A stretch of DNA of 64,000 nucleotides from Gaiella sp. (GTDB lineage Bacteria > Actinomycetota > Thermoleophilia > Gaiellales > Gaiellaceae). The position numbers and the translations under genes were made by a program. The DNA lies in contig JAOSJZ010000001.1 in NCBI GenBank assembly GCA_027493885.1, positions 1,054,001 to 1,118,000 on the forward strand, written 5' to 3'. Each line of letters begins with the position of its first letter. Positions within the stretch are counted from its first letter, which is position 1. The notes beneath the pieces are model-generated. The model was not told the origin of the DNA. It saw only the letters and a list, made by a program, of their open reading frames with translations, and ran no database searches. This document shows, piece by piece, positions 10,338 to 18,982 of this stretch.

Positions 10338-10353
10338 GTAAGGTTCGCCTTAC
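10338..10353. promoter_or_regulatory. DtxR/IdeR-type operator before the iron ABC operon
   Basis: GTAAGG-TTCG-CCTTAC is a perfect 6-bp dyad with a 4-bp centre. It resembles the TAAGGT..GCCTTA core of DtxR/IdeR boxes. It ends one base before the ATG of the ABC ATPase gene, so the transcript is either leaderless or the operator overlaps the ribosome entry region. A near-identical dyad lies at 11373-11388, and a DtxR-family gene ends the operon. Confidence 0.75.
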
Positions 10354-11367
10354 ATGGACGGCACGGCGATCCGTCTCGACGGCGTGACGAAGCGCTTCGG
10401 CGACGTCGTCGCGGTGCGAGGCGCCAACCTCGACGTCGACGGCGGCGAGATCGTCGCGATCCTCGGTCCCTCCGGCTGCGGCAAGACGACGCTGCTCCGC
10501 GCGATCGCCGGCTTCGAGCGGCCGGACGGCGGGGTCGTGGAGATCGGCGGCCGCAGCGTCGCCTCCGACGGCGCCTGGGTGCCGCCGGAGGACCGCGGGG
10601 TCGGGATGGTGTTCCAGGACTACGCGCTCTTCCCGCACCTGACGGTCACCGAGAACGTCGGCTTCGGGCTACCGCGGCGCGACCGCACCCGGCGGGTGCC
10701 GGCGCTCCTCGCACTCGTCGAACTCTGCGGGCTCGGCGGGCGCTACCCGCACGAGCTCTCCGGCGGCCAGCAGCAGCGGGTCGCGCTCGCGCGGGCGCTC
10801 GCGCCCGCGCCGCGCGTCGTCCTGCTCGACGAGCCGTGGTCGAACGTCGACCCGCAGCTGCGCGCCGAGCTCCGCGACGAGGTCGCGTCGGTCCTCCGCC
10901 CGCTGCGGGTGACGGCGCTTCTCGTGACGCACGACCGCGAGGAGGCTTTCTCGCTGGCGGACCGCATCGCGCTGATGCGCGACGGCGGGATCGTCCAGGT
11001 CGGCACCTCCGAGGAGCTCTACTTCGCGCCGGCGGACCGCTGGGCCGCGGAGTTCCTCGGCGCGGGCAATCTCCTGCCGGGCCGGGCGCGCTCGGGCTCG
11101 GTCGAGACGCCGATCGGGGTGTTTCCCTGCAACGGCGCGGCCGGACAGGTGGAGGTGCTCGTCCGCCCCGAGCTCGTCGCGCTCGCGCCGGACCCGCACG
11201 GCGCCGGCGAGGTCGTCGCCCGCGAGTTCCGCGGCCACGACGTCTTCTACCGCGTCCTCGTCGGCGGCGTCGAGGTCGTCTCGCAGCGCCCGTCCAACGA
11301 AGTCGTGCCCCTCGGCGCGCGCGTCGAGGTACGCCTCCACGAAGGTCGGGTCGCCGTCCTTTCCTAG
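10354..11367 (+). CDS. Iron(III)-type ABC transporter ATP-binding protein (FbpC/PotA-like)
   Basis: This ATPase would energise uptake by the binding protein and permease encoded next to it. Walker A GPSGCGKTT, Q-loop FQDYALFPHL, signature LSGGQQQRVALARAL, Walker B VVLLDEPWSNVD and the H-loop VTHDREEA are all present within residues 1-240. Residues about 245-337 form the regulatory OB-like domain (TOBE) common to Fe3+, sulfate and polyamine importers. No Shine-Dalgarno precedes the ATG, which directly abuts the operator dyad, suggesting a leaderless message. It is followed by a 54-bp gap that carries a second operator. Confidence 0.9.
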   Translation: MDGTAIRLDGVTKRFGDVVAVRGANLDVDGGEIVAILGPSGCGKTTLLRAIAGFERPDGGVVEIGGRSVASDGAWVPPEDRGVGMVFQDYALFPHLTVTENVGFGLPRRDRTRRVPALLALVELCGLGGRYPHELSGGQQQRVALARALAPAPRVVLLDEPWSNVDPQLRAELRDEVASVLRPLRVTALLVTHDREEAFSLADRIALMRDGGIVQVGTSEELYFAPADRWAAEFLGAGNLLPGRARSGSVETPIGVFPCNGAAGQVEVLVRPELVALAPDPHGAGEVVAREFRGHDVFYRVLVGGVEVVSQRPSNEVVPLGARVEVRLHEGRVAVLS

Positions 11368-11372
11368 CTGCT

Positions 11373-11397
11373 GTAAGGTCGCCCTTACATTGATAAT
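11373..11397 (+). promoter_or_regulatory. Second DtxR-type operator with likely internal promoter
   Basis: GTAAGG-TCGC-CCTTAC (11373-11388) repeats the arms of the operator at 10338. A GATAAT -10-like hexamer follows at 11392-11397, 24 bp before the binding-protein ATG, so the dyad would occupy the promoter spacer. This predicts a separately repressible promoter for the binding protein and permease. Confidence 0.7.
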
Positions 11398-11421
11398 CTG
11401 GGCGACCTGACAGGAGGATGC

Positions 11422-12432
11422 ATGAGAGCAATCGCAGCAATCGCAGTGGTGGTCGGCGCGGTCGCGCTGGCCGGCTGCGGTGGCGGAGACAGCGGCTCGG
11501 GCGGCCCGCTCACCGTCTACTCCGGCCGCGAGGAGGAGCTCGTCGCACCGCTCTTCGAGAAGTTCACGGAGGCGACCGGCATCGACGTCGAGGTGCGCTA
11601 CGGCGACTCCGCGGAGCTTGCGGCGACCATCGCCGAGGAGGGCGACAACTCGCCGGCCGACGTCTTCTTCGCACAGGACCCCGGCTCTCTCGGAGCGGTC
11701 GACGCCCAGCTCGGAGAGCTCCCCTCGGGGACGCTCGACCGGGTTCCGTCGCGGTTCCGCGACGGCGAGGGACGCTGGGTCGGCACCTCCGGTCGCACGC
11801 GGGTGCTCGTCTACAACACCGACAGGCTGTCCCACGACGAGCTCCCGGCGTCGGTCCTCGAGCTGACGGAGCCGGAGTGGAAGGACCGGGTGGGGATCGC
11901 GCCCACGAACGCGTCGTTCCAGGCGTTCGTCACCGCGATGCGGCTCTCGCTCGGCGACGAGCGGACGCGCGCGTGGCTCGAGGGCATGAAGGAGAACGGC
12001 GCGCGGACGTACGAGAAGAACACGCCGATCGTCGAAGCGGCCGCCTCCGGCGAGATCGACGTCGGGCTCGTCAACCACTACTATCTCGCGCTCGTGAAGG
12101 AGGAACAGCCCGAGGCGCCGATCGCCAACCACGTCTTCGAGGCGGGCGACCCCGGCTCGCTCGTCAGCGTCGCGGGCGCGGGCGTGCTCGCGAGCAGCGA
12201 CCAGCCGGACGATGCCGAGCGGTTCGTCGAGTTCCTGCTCTCCGACGACGCGCAGCGGTTCTACGTCGACGAGGCGGAGGAGAACGAGTACCCGCTCGTA
12301 GCGGGGATCGACCCGCCCGCGGGCCTCGTGCCGCTCGACGAGATCCAGGGCCCCGACGTCGAGCTCACCGCCTTCGGCGCGGAGCTCGCCTCGACGGTCG
12401 AGCTGCTCCGGCAGACGGGCTGGCTGTCCTAG
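11422..12432 (+). CDS. Iron(III) ABC transporter substrate-binding lipoprotein (FbpA-like)
   Basis: The 336-aa protein begins with a short hydrophobic signal ending in the lipobox LAGC, so it should be lipid-anchored outside the membrane. The mature part starts LTVYSGREEELVAPLFEKF, the classic opening of the FbpA/FutA class, and NHYYLALVKEE supplies the paired tyrosines that ligate Fe3+ in this class. A Shine-Dalgarno AGGAGG is at 11412-11417. The stop TAG shares its G with the GTG start of the permease. Iron is the best-supported substrate given the DtxR context; thiamine or other oxyanions are less likely. Confidence 0.9.
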   Translation: MRAIAAIAVVVGAVALAGCGGGDSGSGGPLTVYSGREEELVAPLFEKFTEATGIDVEVRYGDSAELAATIAEEGDNSPADVFFAQDPGSLGAVDAQLGELPSGTLDRVPSRFRDGEGRWVGTSGRTRVLVYNTDRLSHDELPASVLELTEPEWKDRVGIAPTNASFQAFVTAMRLSLGDERTRAWLEGMKENGARTYEKNTPIVEAAASGEIDVGLVNHYYLALVKEEQPEAPIANHVFEAGDPGSLVSVAGAGVLASSDQPDDAERFVEFLLSDDAQRFYVDEAEENEYPLVAGIDPPAGLVPLDEIQGPDVELTAFGAELASTVELLRQTGWLS

Positions 12433-14012
12433 TGACGGCCGCCGGCAGGCGGCCGCCACTCGCGCTCGTACTCCTCGCGAGCGCCGTCGTCGCCCTCCTC
12501 CTGTTGCCGCTCGCCTACCTGGTGATCCGGGTCGCGGACGGCGGGGGGAGGGCGCTCGACGTGCTCTGGGACCGATCGACCCTCCGGCTCGTCGTCGACA
12601 CGGTGCTCCTCGTGGCCGGCGTCGTCGTCGCCGCGATCGTCGTCGCGGTGCCGATGGCGTGGCTGGTCACGCGGACCGACCTCCCCGGCCGCAGGCTCTG
12701 GGCGGTGGCCGCGGCGCTCCCGCTCGTGATCCCGAGCTACGTCGCGGCGTTCTGCCTGCTCGGCTTCTTCGGCGAGCGCGGGCTTCTCCAGCAGGCGCTC
12801 GGCGTCGAGCGGCTCCCGGATCCGACGGGGTACTGGGGCGCGGTCGCCGCGCTCACGCTCTCGACCTACCCGTACGTGTTCCTCCTCGCCCAGGCGGCCC
12901 TCCGCGACCTCGATCCCGCGCTCGAGGAGGCGGCGCGCGGGCTCGGCGTGTCGCGCTGGCGCTCGCTCGCGCGCGTGACGCTGCCCGCGATCCGGCCGTC
13001 GGTCGCGCTCGGCTCGCTGCTCGTCGCGCTCTACGTGCTCTCCGACTTCGGCGTCGTCTCGCTGATGCGCTACGACTCGCTCACCCGCGCGATCTACGTC
13101 CAGTACAAGAGCCTCTTCGACCGGACGCCCGCGGCGGTGCTCGCACTCGTGCTGGTCGGCCTGACGGCGATCGCGCTCGCCTTCGAGCTCCGCACGCGGA
13201 CTCGCGGCCGGCTCTGGCGCACGAGCCCGGGCTCCGCCCGCAGGGCGCAGCCGATCGAGCTCGGCGCGGCCCGCTGGCTCGGCGTCGCCTGGTGCGGGCT
13301 CGTGACGGGGCTCTTCCTCGTCCTCCCGGCCGGCGTCCTGCTGTACTGGCTCGGCCGTGGTATCGCGAACGACCGGAGCCTCGCCGTGCCGTGGGACGAG
13401 GCGGCGCACTCGCTCGGCGCATCCGCGCTCGCCGCGCTCGTCACCGTCGCCGCGGCGGTGCCGGTGGCGGTGCTCGTCCACCGCTATCCGGGACGGCTCG
13501 CGCGCGCGCTCGAGCGGCTCTCCTACGCAGGCAACGCGCTCCCCGGGCTCGTCATCGCGCTGTCGCTCGTCTTCTTCGCGGCGCGGTATGCCTCGCCCGT
13601 CTACCAGACGCTCGGGCTGCTCGTGTTCGCCTACGCCGTACGGTTCTACCCGCTTGCGCTCTCGGGGCTCGACACCGGCCTCGCGCGGGTCAGCCCGCGG
13701 GTCGAGGAGGCGGCGCGGGGGCTCGGGCGCGGGCCCGTCGCGACGACGTGGCTCGTCACCCTGCCGCTCGTGCGCTCCGGCGTGCTCGCGGGCGCGGCGC
13801 TCGTGTTCCTCTCGGCGATGAAGGAGCTGCCCGCGACGATCCTCTTGCGGCCGATCGGGTTCGACACGCTCGCCACCGAGATCTGGGGCGCGACGCAGGT
13901 GGGCGCCTACTCGAAGGCAGCGATCCCCGCGCTCCTCCTCGTCGTCCTGTCGGCGCCCGTGCTCTGGCTCGTCCACGGAGAGCGCGGCAGGCTCGCCGAG
14001 TCCGGCGGGTAG
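12432..14012 (+). CDS. Iron(III) ABC transporter permease, fused two-domain type (FbpB-like)
   Basis: The 526-aa membrane protein contains two BPD-transporter permease domains in tandem, each with about six hydrophobic segments. Each half has its EAA loop contacting the ATPase: EEAARGLGVSRWRSLARVTLPAIRP-like in the first (near residues 160-185) and EEAARGLGRGPVATTWLVTLPL in the second. The GTG start overlaps the last base of the upstream stop, so translation is coupled. Together with the two upstream genes it makes a complete importer. Confidence 0.92.
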   Translation: MTAAGRRPPLALVLLASAVVALLLLPLAYLVIRVADGGGRALDVLWDRSTLRLVVDTVLLVAGVVVAAIVVAVPMAWLVTRTDLPGRRLWAVAAALPLVIPSYVAAFCLLGFFGERGLLQQALGVERLPDPTGYWGAVAALTLSTYPYVFLLAQAALRDLDPALEEAARGLGVSRWRSLARVTLPAIRPSVALGSLLVALYVLSDFGVVSLMRYDSLTRAIYVQYKSLFDRTPAAVLALVLVGLTAIALAFELRTRTRGRLWRTSPGSARRAQPIELGAARWLGVAWCGLVTGLFLVLPAGVLLYWLGRGIANDRSLAVPWDEAAHSLGASALAALVTVAAAVPVAVLVHRYPGRLARALERLSYAGNALPGLVIALSLVFFAARYASPVYQTLGLLVFAYAVRFYPLALSGLDTGLARVSPRVEEAARGLGRGPVATTWLVTLPLVRSGVLAGAALVFLSAMKELPATILLRPIGFDTLATEIWGATQVGAYSKAAIPALLLVVLSAPVLWLVHGERGRLAESGG

Positions 14013-14023
14013 ACTCGGCGCCC

Positions 14024-14707
14024 ATGGCGGGTCACGGGCATTCGATCGACGAGTACCTCGAGGTGATCTACTTCCTCGCCTTCCCGATCGGCGAGTACCG
14101 TCCCGCCGGGGAGAGCGCGATCGCCGCGCGCGTGGCCGAGATGCTCGGCGTCTCGCGCGCGTCGGCGGGCGAGATGCTGAAGCGCCTCGAGGCCGAGGGG
14201 CTCGTCGAGCGCGGCGAGCAGAAGGAGGCGATCCTCACGCCGACCGGCATCGAGCGGGCCGAGAAGGTCGTCCGCAAGCACCGGATCATCGAGCGCTTCC
14301 TGACGGACTTCATGGGCTACACCGCCTCCGAATCGCATGTCCAGGCGGACGAGCTCGGCGACACCTTCACCGAGGAGATGGTCGAGCGGATGTACGAGCG
14401 CCTCGGGCGGCCCGACCGCTGCCCGCACGGGTGGCCGGTCCAGCCCGAGGTGGAGCAGGTCGAGAACGAGGGCCTCGTCGCTCTGTCGGAGCTCCAGCCG
14501 GGGCAGCGCGGCGAGATCGTGCGCCTCGCAGAGCACGACGGCGACCTCCTCCACTGGTTCTACGACGAGGGCTACGTGCCGGGCTCGAACGTCGAGCTCC
14601 GCGAGTCGCAGCCTGCGGCGGGGCAGCTGAAGGTCCTGCTCGGCGGCGACGAGCGGGCGATCGCCGAGAAGGCCGCACACGGCCTGTACGTTCGCCCGGC
14701 GGCGTAG
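14024..14707 (+). CDS. DtxR-family metal-dependent transcriptional repressor
   Basis: The 227-aa protein has the three-part DtxR layout: an N-terminal winged helix (SIDEYLEVIYFL to ERGEQKEAILTPTG, about 7-70), a dimerisation and metal-binding domain (KVVRKHRIIERFLTDF, HVQADELGDTFTEEM, CPHGWPV, about 75-145) and a C-terminal SH3-like/FeoA domain (LSELQPGQRGEIVRL to the end). His, Glu and Cys ligands expected for Fe2+ or Mn2+ binding are present. It is encoded 11 bp after the iron permease and is the obvious reader of the GTAAGG-N4-CCTTAC sites at 10338 and 11373, closing a feedback loop. Confidence 0.93.
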   Translation: MAGHGHSIDEYLEVIYFLAFPIGEYRPAGESAIAARVAEMLGVSRASAGEMLKRLEAEGLVERGEQKEAILTPTGIERAEKVVRKHRIIERFLTDFMGYTASESHVQADELGDTFTEEMVERMYERLGRPDRCPHGWPVQPEVEQVENEGLVALSELQPGQRGEIVRLAEHDGDLLHWFYDEGYVPGSNVELRESQPAAGQLKVLLGGDERAIAEKAAHGLYVRPAA

Positions 14708-14720
14708 AGCGCAGCTCGGG

Positions 14721-15981
14721 TCAGACCGAGGCCGGCGCGCCGAGCCCCGCCGCCGCGCGAAGCGCATCGGCCTTGTCCGTGCGCTCCCAGGTGTAGTCGG
14801 CCGAGTCGGTGCGGCCGAAGTGCCCGTACGCGGCGGTCTTCCGGTAGATCGGTCGCCGCAGGTCGAGGTCACGGACGATCGCGCCCGGGCGCAGGTCGAA
14901 GTGCTCGCGCACGAGCTCGGCGATCCGCTCGTTGGTGAGGCCTTCCGCCTCGGTGCCGAACGTGTCGACGAGGATGCTCATCGGGTGCGCGACGCCGATC
15001 GCGTAGGCGACCTGCACCTGGCAGCGGTCGGCGAGCCCCGCGGCGACGACGTTCTTGGCCGCGTGCCGGGCCGCGTACGCCGCCGAGCGGTCGACCTTCG
15101 TCGGGTCCTTTGCCAGAGAAGGCGCCGCCACCGTGCGGCGCGGCGCCGCCGTAGGTGTCGACGATGATCTTCCGGCCGGTGAGACCGGTGTCACCCATCG
15201 GCCCCCCGATCACGAACTTGCCCGTCGGGTTGACGAAGAAGAAGTCCTTGGCGCCCAGGCGGTCCTGGTCGTAGAGGCCGCGGTAGTCGGCGTGCAGGAT
15301 CGGCTCGACGACGTGCTCCAGCAGGTCCGGCTTGATGAGCGTCTCGGCGTCGAGCCCGTCGCGATGCTGCGTCGAGATCAGCACGCGCTCGATCTCGACC
15401 GGCCTCTGCACCCCATGCTCGTCGACCTCGTAGCGCACCGTCACCTGTGACTTCCCGTCCGGCCGCAGGTAGGGCAGCACGTCGGCCTTGCGCACGGCGG
15501 CGAGCCGCTTCGCGAGCTTGTGCGCGAGCATGATCGGGAGCGGCATCAGCTCCTCGGTCTCGCGCGTGGCGTAGCCGAACATCATCCCCTGGTCCCCCGC
15601 GCCGATCCGGTCGATCGGGTCGGTGTCGCCGTGCTGGGCCTCGAACGACTCTTCCACGCCCTGCGCGATGTCCGGAGACTGCTCGTCGAGCGCGACCATC
15701 ACGCCGCAGGTCTCGGCGTCGAAGCCGTACTTCGCGCGGGTGTAGCCAATACCAGCGACGGTCTCGCGGACGATCGAGCGGACGTCGACGTACGTCTCGG
15801 TCGTCATCTCCCCCGCAACGACGACGAGGCCGGTGGTCACGAGCGTCTCGCATGCCACCCTGCCCTCGGGGTCGTCCTCCAGGACCGCGTCGAGGACCGC
15901 GTCCGAGATCTGGTCGGCGACCTTGTCGGGATGCCCCTCGGTGACCGACTCCGACGTGAACTCGAACGTGCGCGCGCTCAT
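14721..15981 (-). CDS. metK: S-adenosylmethionine synthetase, frame broken by one extra base
   Basis: MetK makes S-adenosylmethionine from methionine and ATP. The N-terminal 290 residues are in one frame ([33 protein letters not shown]) up to GGGAFSGK. The rest ([19 protein letters not shown] through to [14 protein letters not shown] and [13 protein letters not shown]) is one frame away. The break is the T run at 15109-15111 (AAA on the coding strand): removing one base restores 419 aa of normal sequence. MetK is normally essential and there is one copy here, so this is more likely a sequencing error than a pseudogene. Confidence 0.92.
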
Positions 15982-16029
15982 CGTGCGTCGAACCTTAGCC
16001 GCGACGCGCGGCGCGGCCAGCCCCCACGC

Positions 16030-16986
16030 TCACTCGACGGTCGGGTCTCGCTCCATCAACCGCGCGACGAGGTCGGTGAGTGGGATCCCGTCGAGCACCG
16101 CGCAGACGCCGTCGGTGATCGGCATCTCGACCTCGAGGCGGTGTGCGAGGGAGCGGAGGATCGGCGCTGTCGTCAGCCCCTCGACGACCATGCCGATCTC
16201 GCGGGCCGCCTCCTCCGGCGTCGCGCCCTGCGCGACGAGCTCACCGCAGCGGCGGTTCCGCCCGGACTTCGACCAGCAGGTGACGATCAGGTCGCCCATC
16301 CCCGCGAGCCCGGCGAAGGTCTCGGGCCGCGCGCCGGCGACCTCGGCGAGCCGGCCCATCTCGGCGAGCCCGCGCGTGACGAGGGCCGCCTTCGCGTTGT
16401 CGCCGAGCCCGAGCCCGTCCGCGCCGCCGGCCGCGAGCGCGATCACGTTCTTCGCCGCGGCGCAGAGCTCGACCCCGACGAGATCGTCGTTGACGTAGAT
16501 GCGAAACGCGGTCGAGGTGATCGCGAGCTGCAGCTGGACGGCGAGGGGCAGGCTCTCGCAGGCGATCACCGCCGCGGCCGGCAGGCCACGCGCGACCTCG
16601 TCCGCGATGTTGGGCCCAGAGAGCACGGCCACAGGCCGCTTCGCGACGAGCGTCGAGAGGCGGTTCCCGGTCGCCGGGTCGAGGCCCTTCGTCAGGCTGA
16701 GGATCGGCGCGCGCCCGGGAAGCGCGCGTACGACCTCGTGGAACGCCGCGCTCGGCACGGCGACGACGACGAGGTTCGCCTCCGCGATCGGCGCGGCGGC
16801 GATCGACGCCGCGCCGACCCCGGTCAGCTCCACCTCGCTCAGGTAGCGCGGATTGCGGCCGGTCTCGCGGATCGCGGCGGCCTGGGCCGCGTCCCGGCAG
16901 GCGAGCGTCACCGCGTGGCCGTGGTCGGCGAGGAGCCGCGCGAACGCGGTGCCCCACGACCCTCCGCCCACGACGACGACCTTCAT
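16030..16986 (-). CDS. gpsA: NAD(P)-dependent glycerol-3-phosphate dehydrogenase
   Basis: GpsA reduces dihydroxyacetone phosphate to sn-glycerol 3-phosphate for phospholipid synthesis. The 318-aa protein has the Rossmann motif VVVGGGSWGTAFARLL at the N-terminus, LSGPNIADEVARGLPAA, the catalytic Lys region ELCAAAKNVIALAAG and the C-terminal NRRCGELVAQG and GLTTAPILRSLAHRL. The ATG overlaps the der stop as ATGA. Its neighbour plsC acts in the next part of the same lipid pathway. Confidence 0.96.
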   Translation of the reverse strand: MKVVVVGGGSWGTAFARLLADHGHAVTLACRDAAQAAAIRETGRNPRYLSEVELTGVGAASIAAAPIAEANLVVVAVPSAAFHEVVRALPGRAPILSLTKGLDPATGNRLSTLVAKRPVAVLSGPNIADEVARGLPAAAVIACESLPLAVQLQLAITSTAFRIYVNDDLVGVELCAAAKNVIALAAGGADGLGLGDNAKAALVTRGLAEMGRLAEVAGARPETFAGLAGMGDLIVTCWSKSGRNRRCGELVAQGATPEEAAREIGMVVEGLTTAPILRSLAHRLEVEMPITDGVCAVLDGIPLTDLVARLMERDPTVE

Positions 16987-18308
16987 TCCGAGCGCTGGAA
17001 GTCGATGGAGACGGGGACGCCCTGCAGCTCGAAGCGGGCGCGGAGCTCGTTCTCGACCCAGTAGCCGTAGTCGCGGGTCACGAGCCTCGGGTCGTTGACG
17101 AAGATCTTGAGGCGCGGAGGCCGCGTGGCGGTCTGCGTCCCGTACAGGAGCTTGAGGCGGCGCCCCCGCGCACCCGCAGGTCCGGGACGCGCCTCCCTGA
17201 GCTCCCCGAGCGCCCGGTTGAGAGCGGGGGTCGGGATCCGCGCGACGTGCTTGTCGAAGAGCGACTCCACGTGGTCGAGGAGCCGCCGCAGGCCGCGGCC
17301 TGTGCGCGCCGAGACGGCGACGGCGGGCGGGCGCTGGCGGAGCCGGCGGTTCAAGAGGCCGCGCGTCTCCTGGAGGTCGATCGCCGTGACGTCCCACTTC
17401 GAGAGCACGACCAGCGTCGAGCAGCCCGCCTTGCGGGCGACGTCACAGACCGCGAGGTCCTGCTCGACGACGCCCTCGGAGGCGTCCACGAGGACGAGGG
17501 CGACGTCGGCGCGCTCGGCCGCCTCGAGCGCACGGAGCTCCGAGAAGTACTCGATCCCTTGCCGCTGCCGGCGCTTCCGTCGCAGGCCGGCGGTGTCCAC
17601 GAGCACGAACGTCCGCTCGCCGCGCGTCAGCACCGTGTCGATCGTGTCACGCGTCGTCCCGGGGACGTCCGAGACGATCACGCGCTCCTCGCCCAGGAGC
17701 GCGTTCAGAAGCGACGACTTGCCGACGTTCGGGCGCCCGAGGATCGCCACCCGGATCGCATCCTCGCCGACGACCGCCTCGTCCCGCCCGGGGAGCCGCG
17801 CGACGACCTCGTCGAGGAGATCGCCCGTGCCGTGCCCGTGGAGGGCGGAGAGCGGGACGGGGTCGCCGAGCCCGAGGCGGTGGAACTCGAGGGCGTCGAG
17901 GTCGCGGCGCGGGTCGTCGATCTTGTTCGCGAGGACGATCACGGGCTTCCTGGACGCGCGCAGGATCGCCGCGAGCTCCTCGTCCCCCGGGGTGATCCCC
18001 GCCCGCGCGTCGACGACGAAGAGAACGAGGTCGGCCTCGCCGATCGCGGCCCGGGCCTGGCCGGCGATGTGGCGGCCGAACGGTCCCGTGTCCGCCTCGT
18101 CCACGCCGCCCGTGTCGACGAGCCGGAAGGTGACGCCGTTCCAGTCGCAGAGGAGCTCCTTGCGGTCGCGCGTCACGCCGGCCGTCTCGTGCACCACGGC
18201 GGCGCGGCTCTGCGTCAGCCGGTTGACGAGCGTCGACTTGCCGACGTTCGGGAAGCCGACGATCGCCACGGTGCCGGCGCTTCTGATCTCTTCGGGCTGC
18301 TCGGGCAC
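16983..18308 (-). CDS. der: Ribosome-assembly GTPase Der (EngA)
   Basis: Der is a double GTPase needed for 50S subunit maturation. The first G domain shows GFPNVGKSTLVNRL, DTGGVDEADT and NKIDD; the second shows GRPNVGKSSLLNALLG, DTAGLRRK and SKWD. A C-terminal KH-like RNA-binding domain follows (about 355-441, with GRRLKLLYGTQTATRPPRLKIFVND). Length, 441 aa, is normal. It lies upstream of gpsA with a 4-bp overlap. Confidence 0.96.
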   Translation of the reverse strand: MPEQPEEIRSAGTVAIVGFPNVGKSTLVNRLTQSRAAVVHETAGVTRDRKELLCDWNGVTFRLVDTGGVDEADTGPFGRHIAGQARAAIGEADLVLFVVDARAGITPGDEELAAILRASRKPVIVLANKIDDPRRDLDALEFHRLGLGDPVPLSALHGHGTGDLLDEVVARLPGRDEAVVGEDAIRVAILGRPNVGKSSLLNALLGEERVIVSDVPGTTRDTIDTVLTRGERTFVLVDTAGLRRKRRQRQGIEYFSELRALEAAERADVALVLVDASEGVVEQDLAVCDVARKAGCSTLVVLSKWDVTAIDLQETRGLLNRRLRQRPPAVAVSARTGRGLRRLLDHVESLFDKHVARIPTPALNRALGELREARPGPAGARGRRLKLLYGTQTATRPPRLKIFVNDPRLVTRDYGYWVENELRARFELQGVPVSIDFQRSE

Positions 18309-18323
18309 GCTCTCGCCTCTCTG

Positions 18324-18982
18324 CTAGCGGCGTTCCGCCCCCGGCGGGACACCGTCCGGGCGGCCGAGCGCATGCAGGTCGACGAGCCAGTCGAAGAGGC
18401 GGCGGATCTCCTCCTGCACGAGGGCCGACGCCTCCTTGTAGCCGCGTCCGCCCTTCGGCAGGCCGGCGAGGCTCATCGGCTCCCCCCATGCGATCGACAC
18501 CGGCCGGAAGTTGCCGGGCCTCCACGTCTGCGATCCGTGGATCGCGACCGGGACGATCGGAGCCTCCTCCTGGAGCGCGACCATCGCGGCGCCGGGCTGC
18601 ACGACGCCCGGGATCCCCGACCGCTGGCGCGTCCCTTCGACGAAGAGGCCGAGCGCGTACCCGTCCGCGACGATCCGCCGCATCGTGCGCACCGCCTCGC
18701 GATCGGACTCGCCGCGACGGACGGGAAAGCACCCGAACGCGCGGATGAACCCCCGAGACCCGGCACGCGATGCGCCTCGATCTTCGCCATGTAGTAGACG
18801 ACCCGCGGGCTCGAGGCGCCCAGGACGAGCGGGTCGAGCCAGGAGAAGTGGTTGGACGCGACGACGATGCCGCCCTCGCGCGGGATGCGGTCGCTCCCGT
18901 ACACCCGAAGGCGGGACGCGAGCCTCGCCGCGACGCCGATCGTCGGACGCCCGAGCGCCCACGTCACCTCGGCCAGGCTCAC
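18324..18982 (-). CDS. plsC: 1-acyl-sn-glycerol-3-phosphate acyltransferase, frame broken by one missing base
   Basis: PlsC acylates lysophosphatidic acid to phosphatidic acid at the membrane. The first part (VTWALGRPTIGVAARL, SNHFSWLDPLVLG with the catalytic HxxxxD as HFSWLD, YYMAKIEAHRVPGLGG) and the second part (FIRAFGCFPVRRGE, LFVEGTRQRSG, GAAMVALQEEAPIVPVAIHG) are in different frames. The join is the C run at 18750-18754, which needs one more base. The reconstructed protein is about 219 aa with all four acyltransferase blocks. The GTG start overlaps the cmk stop. Confidence 0.88.

Noticed and set aside
8214..11393. A 1059-codon plus-strand open frame opposite priA and through the ABC gene
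   Set aside because: It is antisense to a convincing priA and out of frame with the ABC ATPase, has Arg/Pro-rich nonsense composition, and no recognisable domain. Long antisense frames are normal at this GC content.
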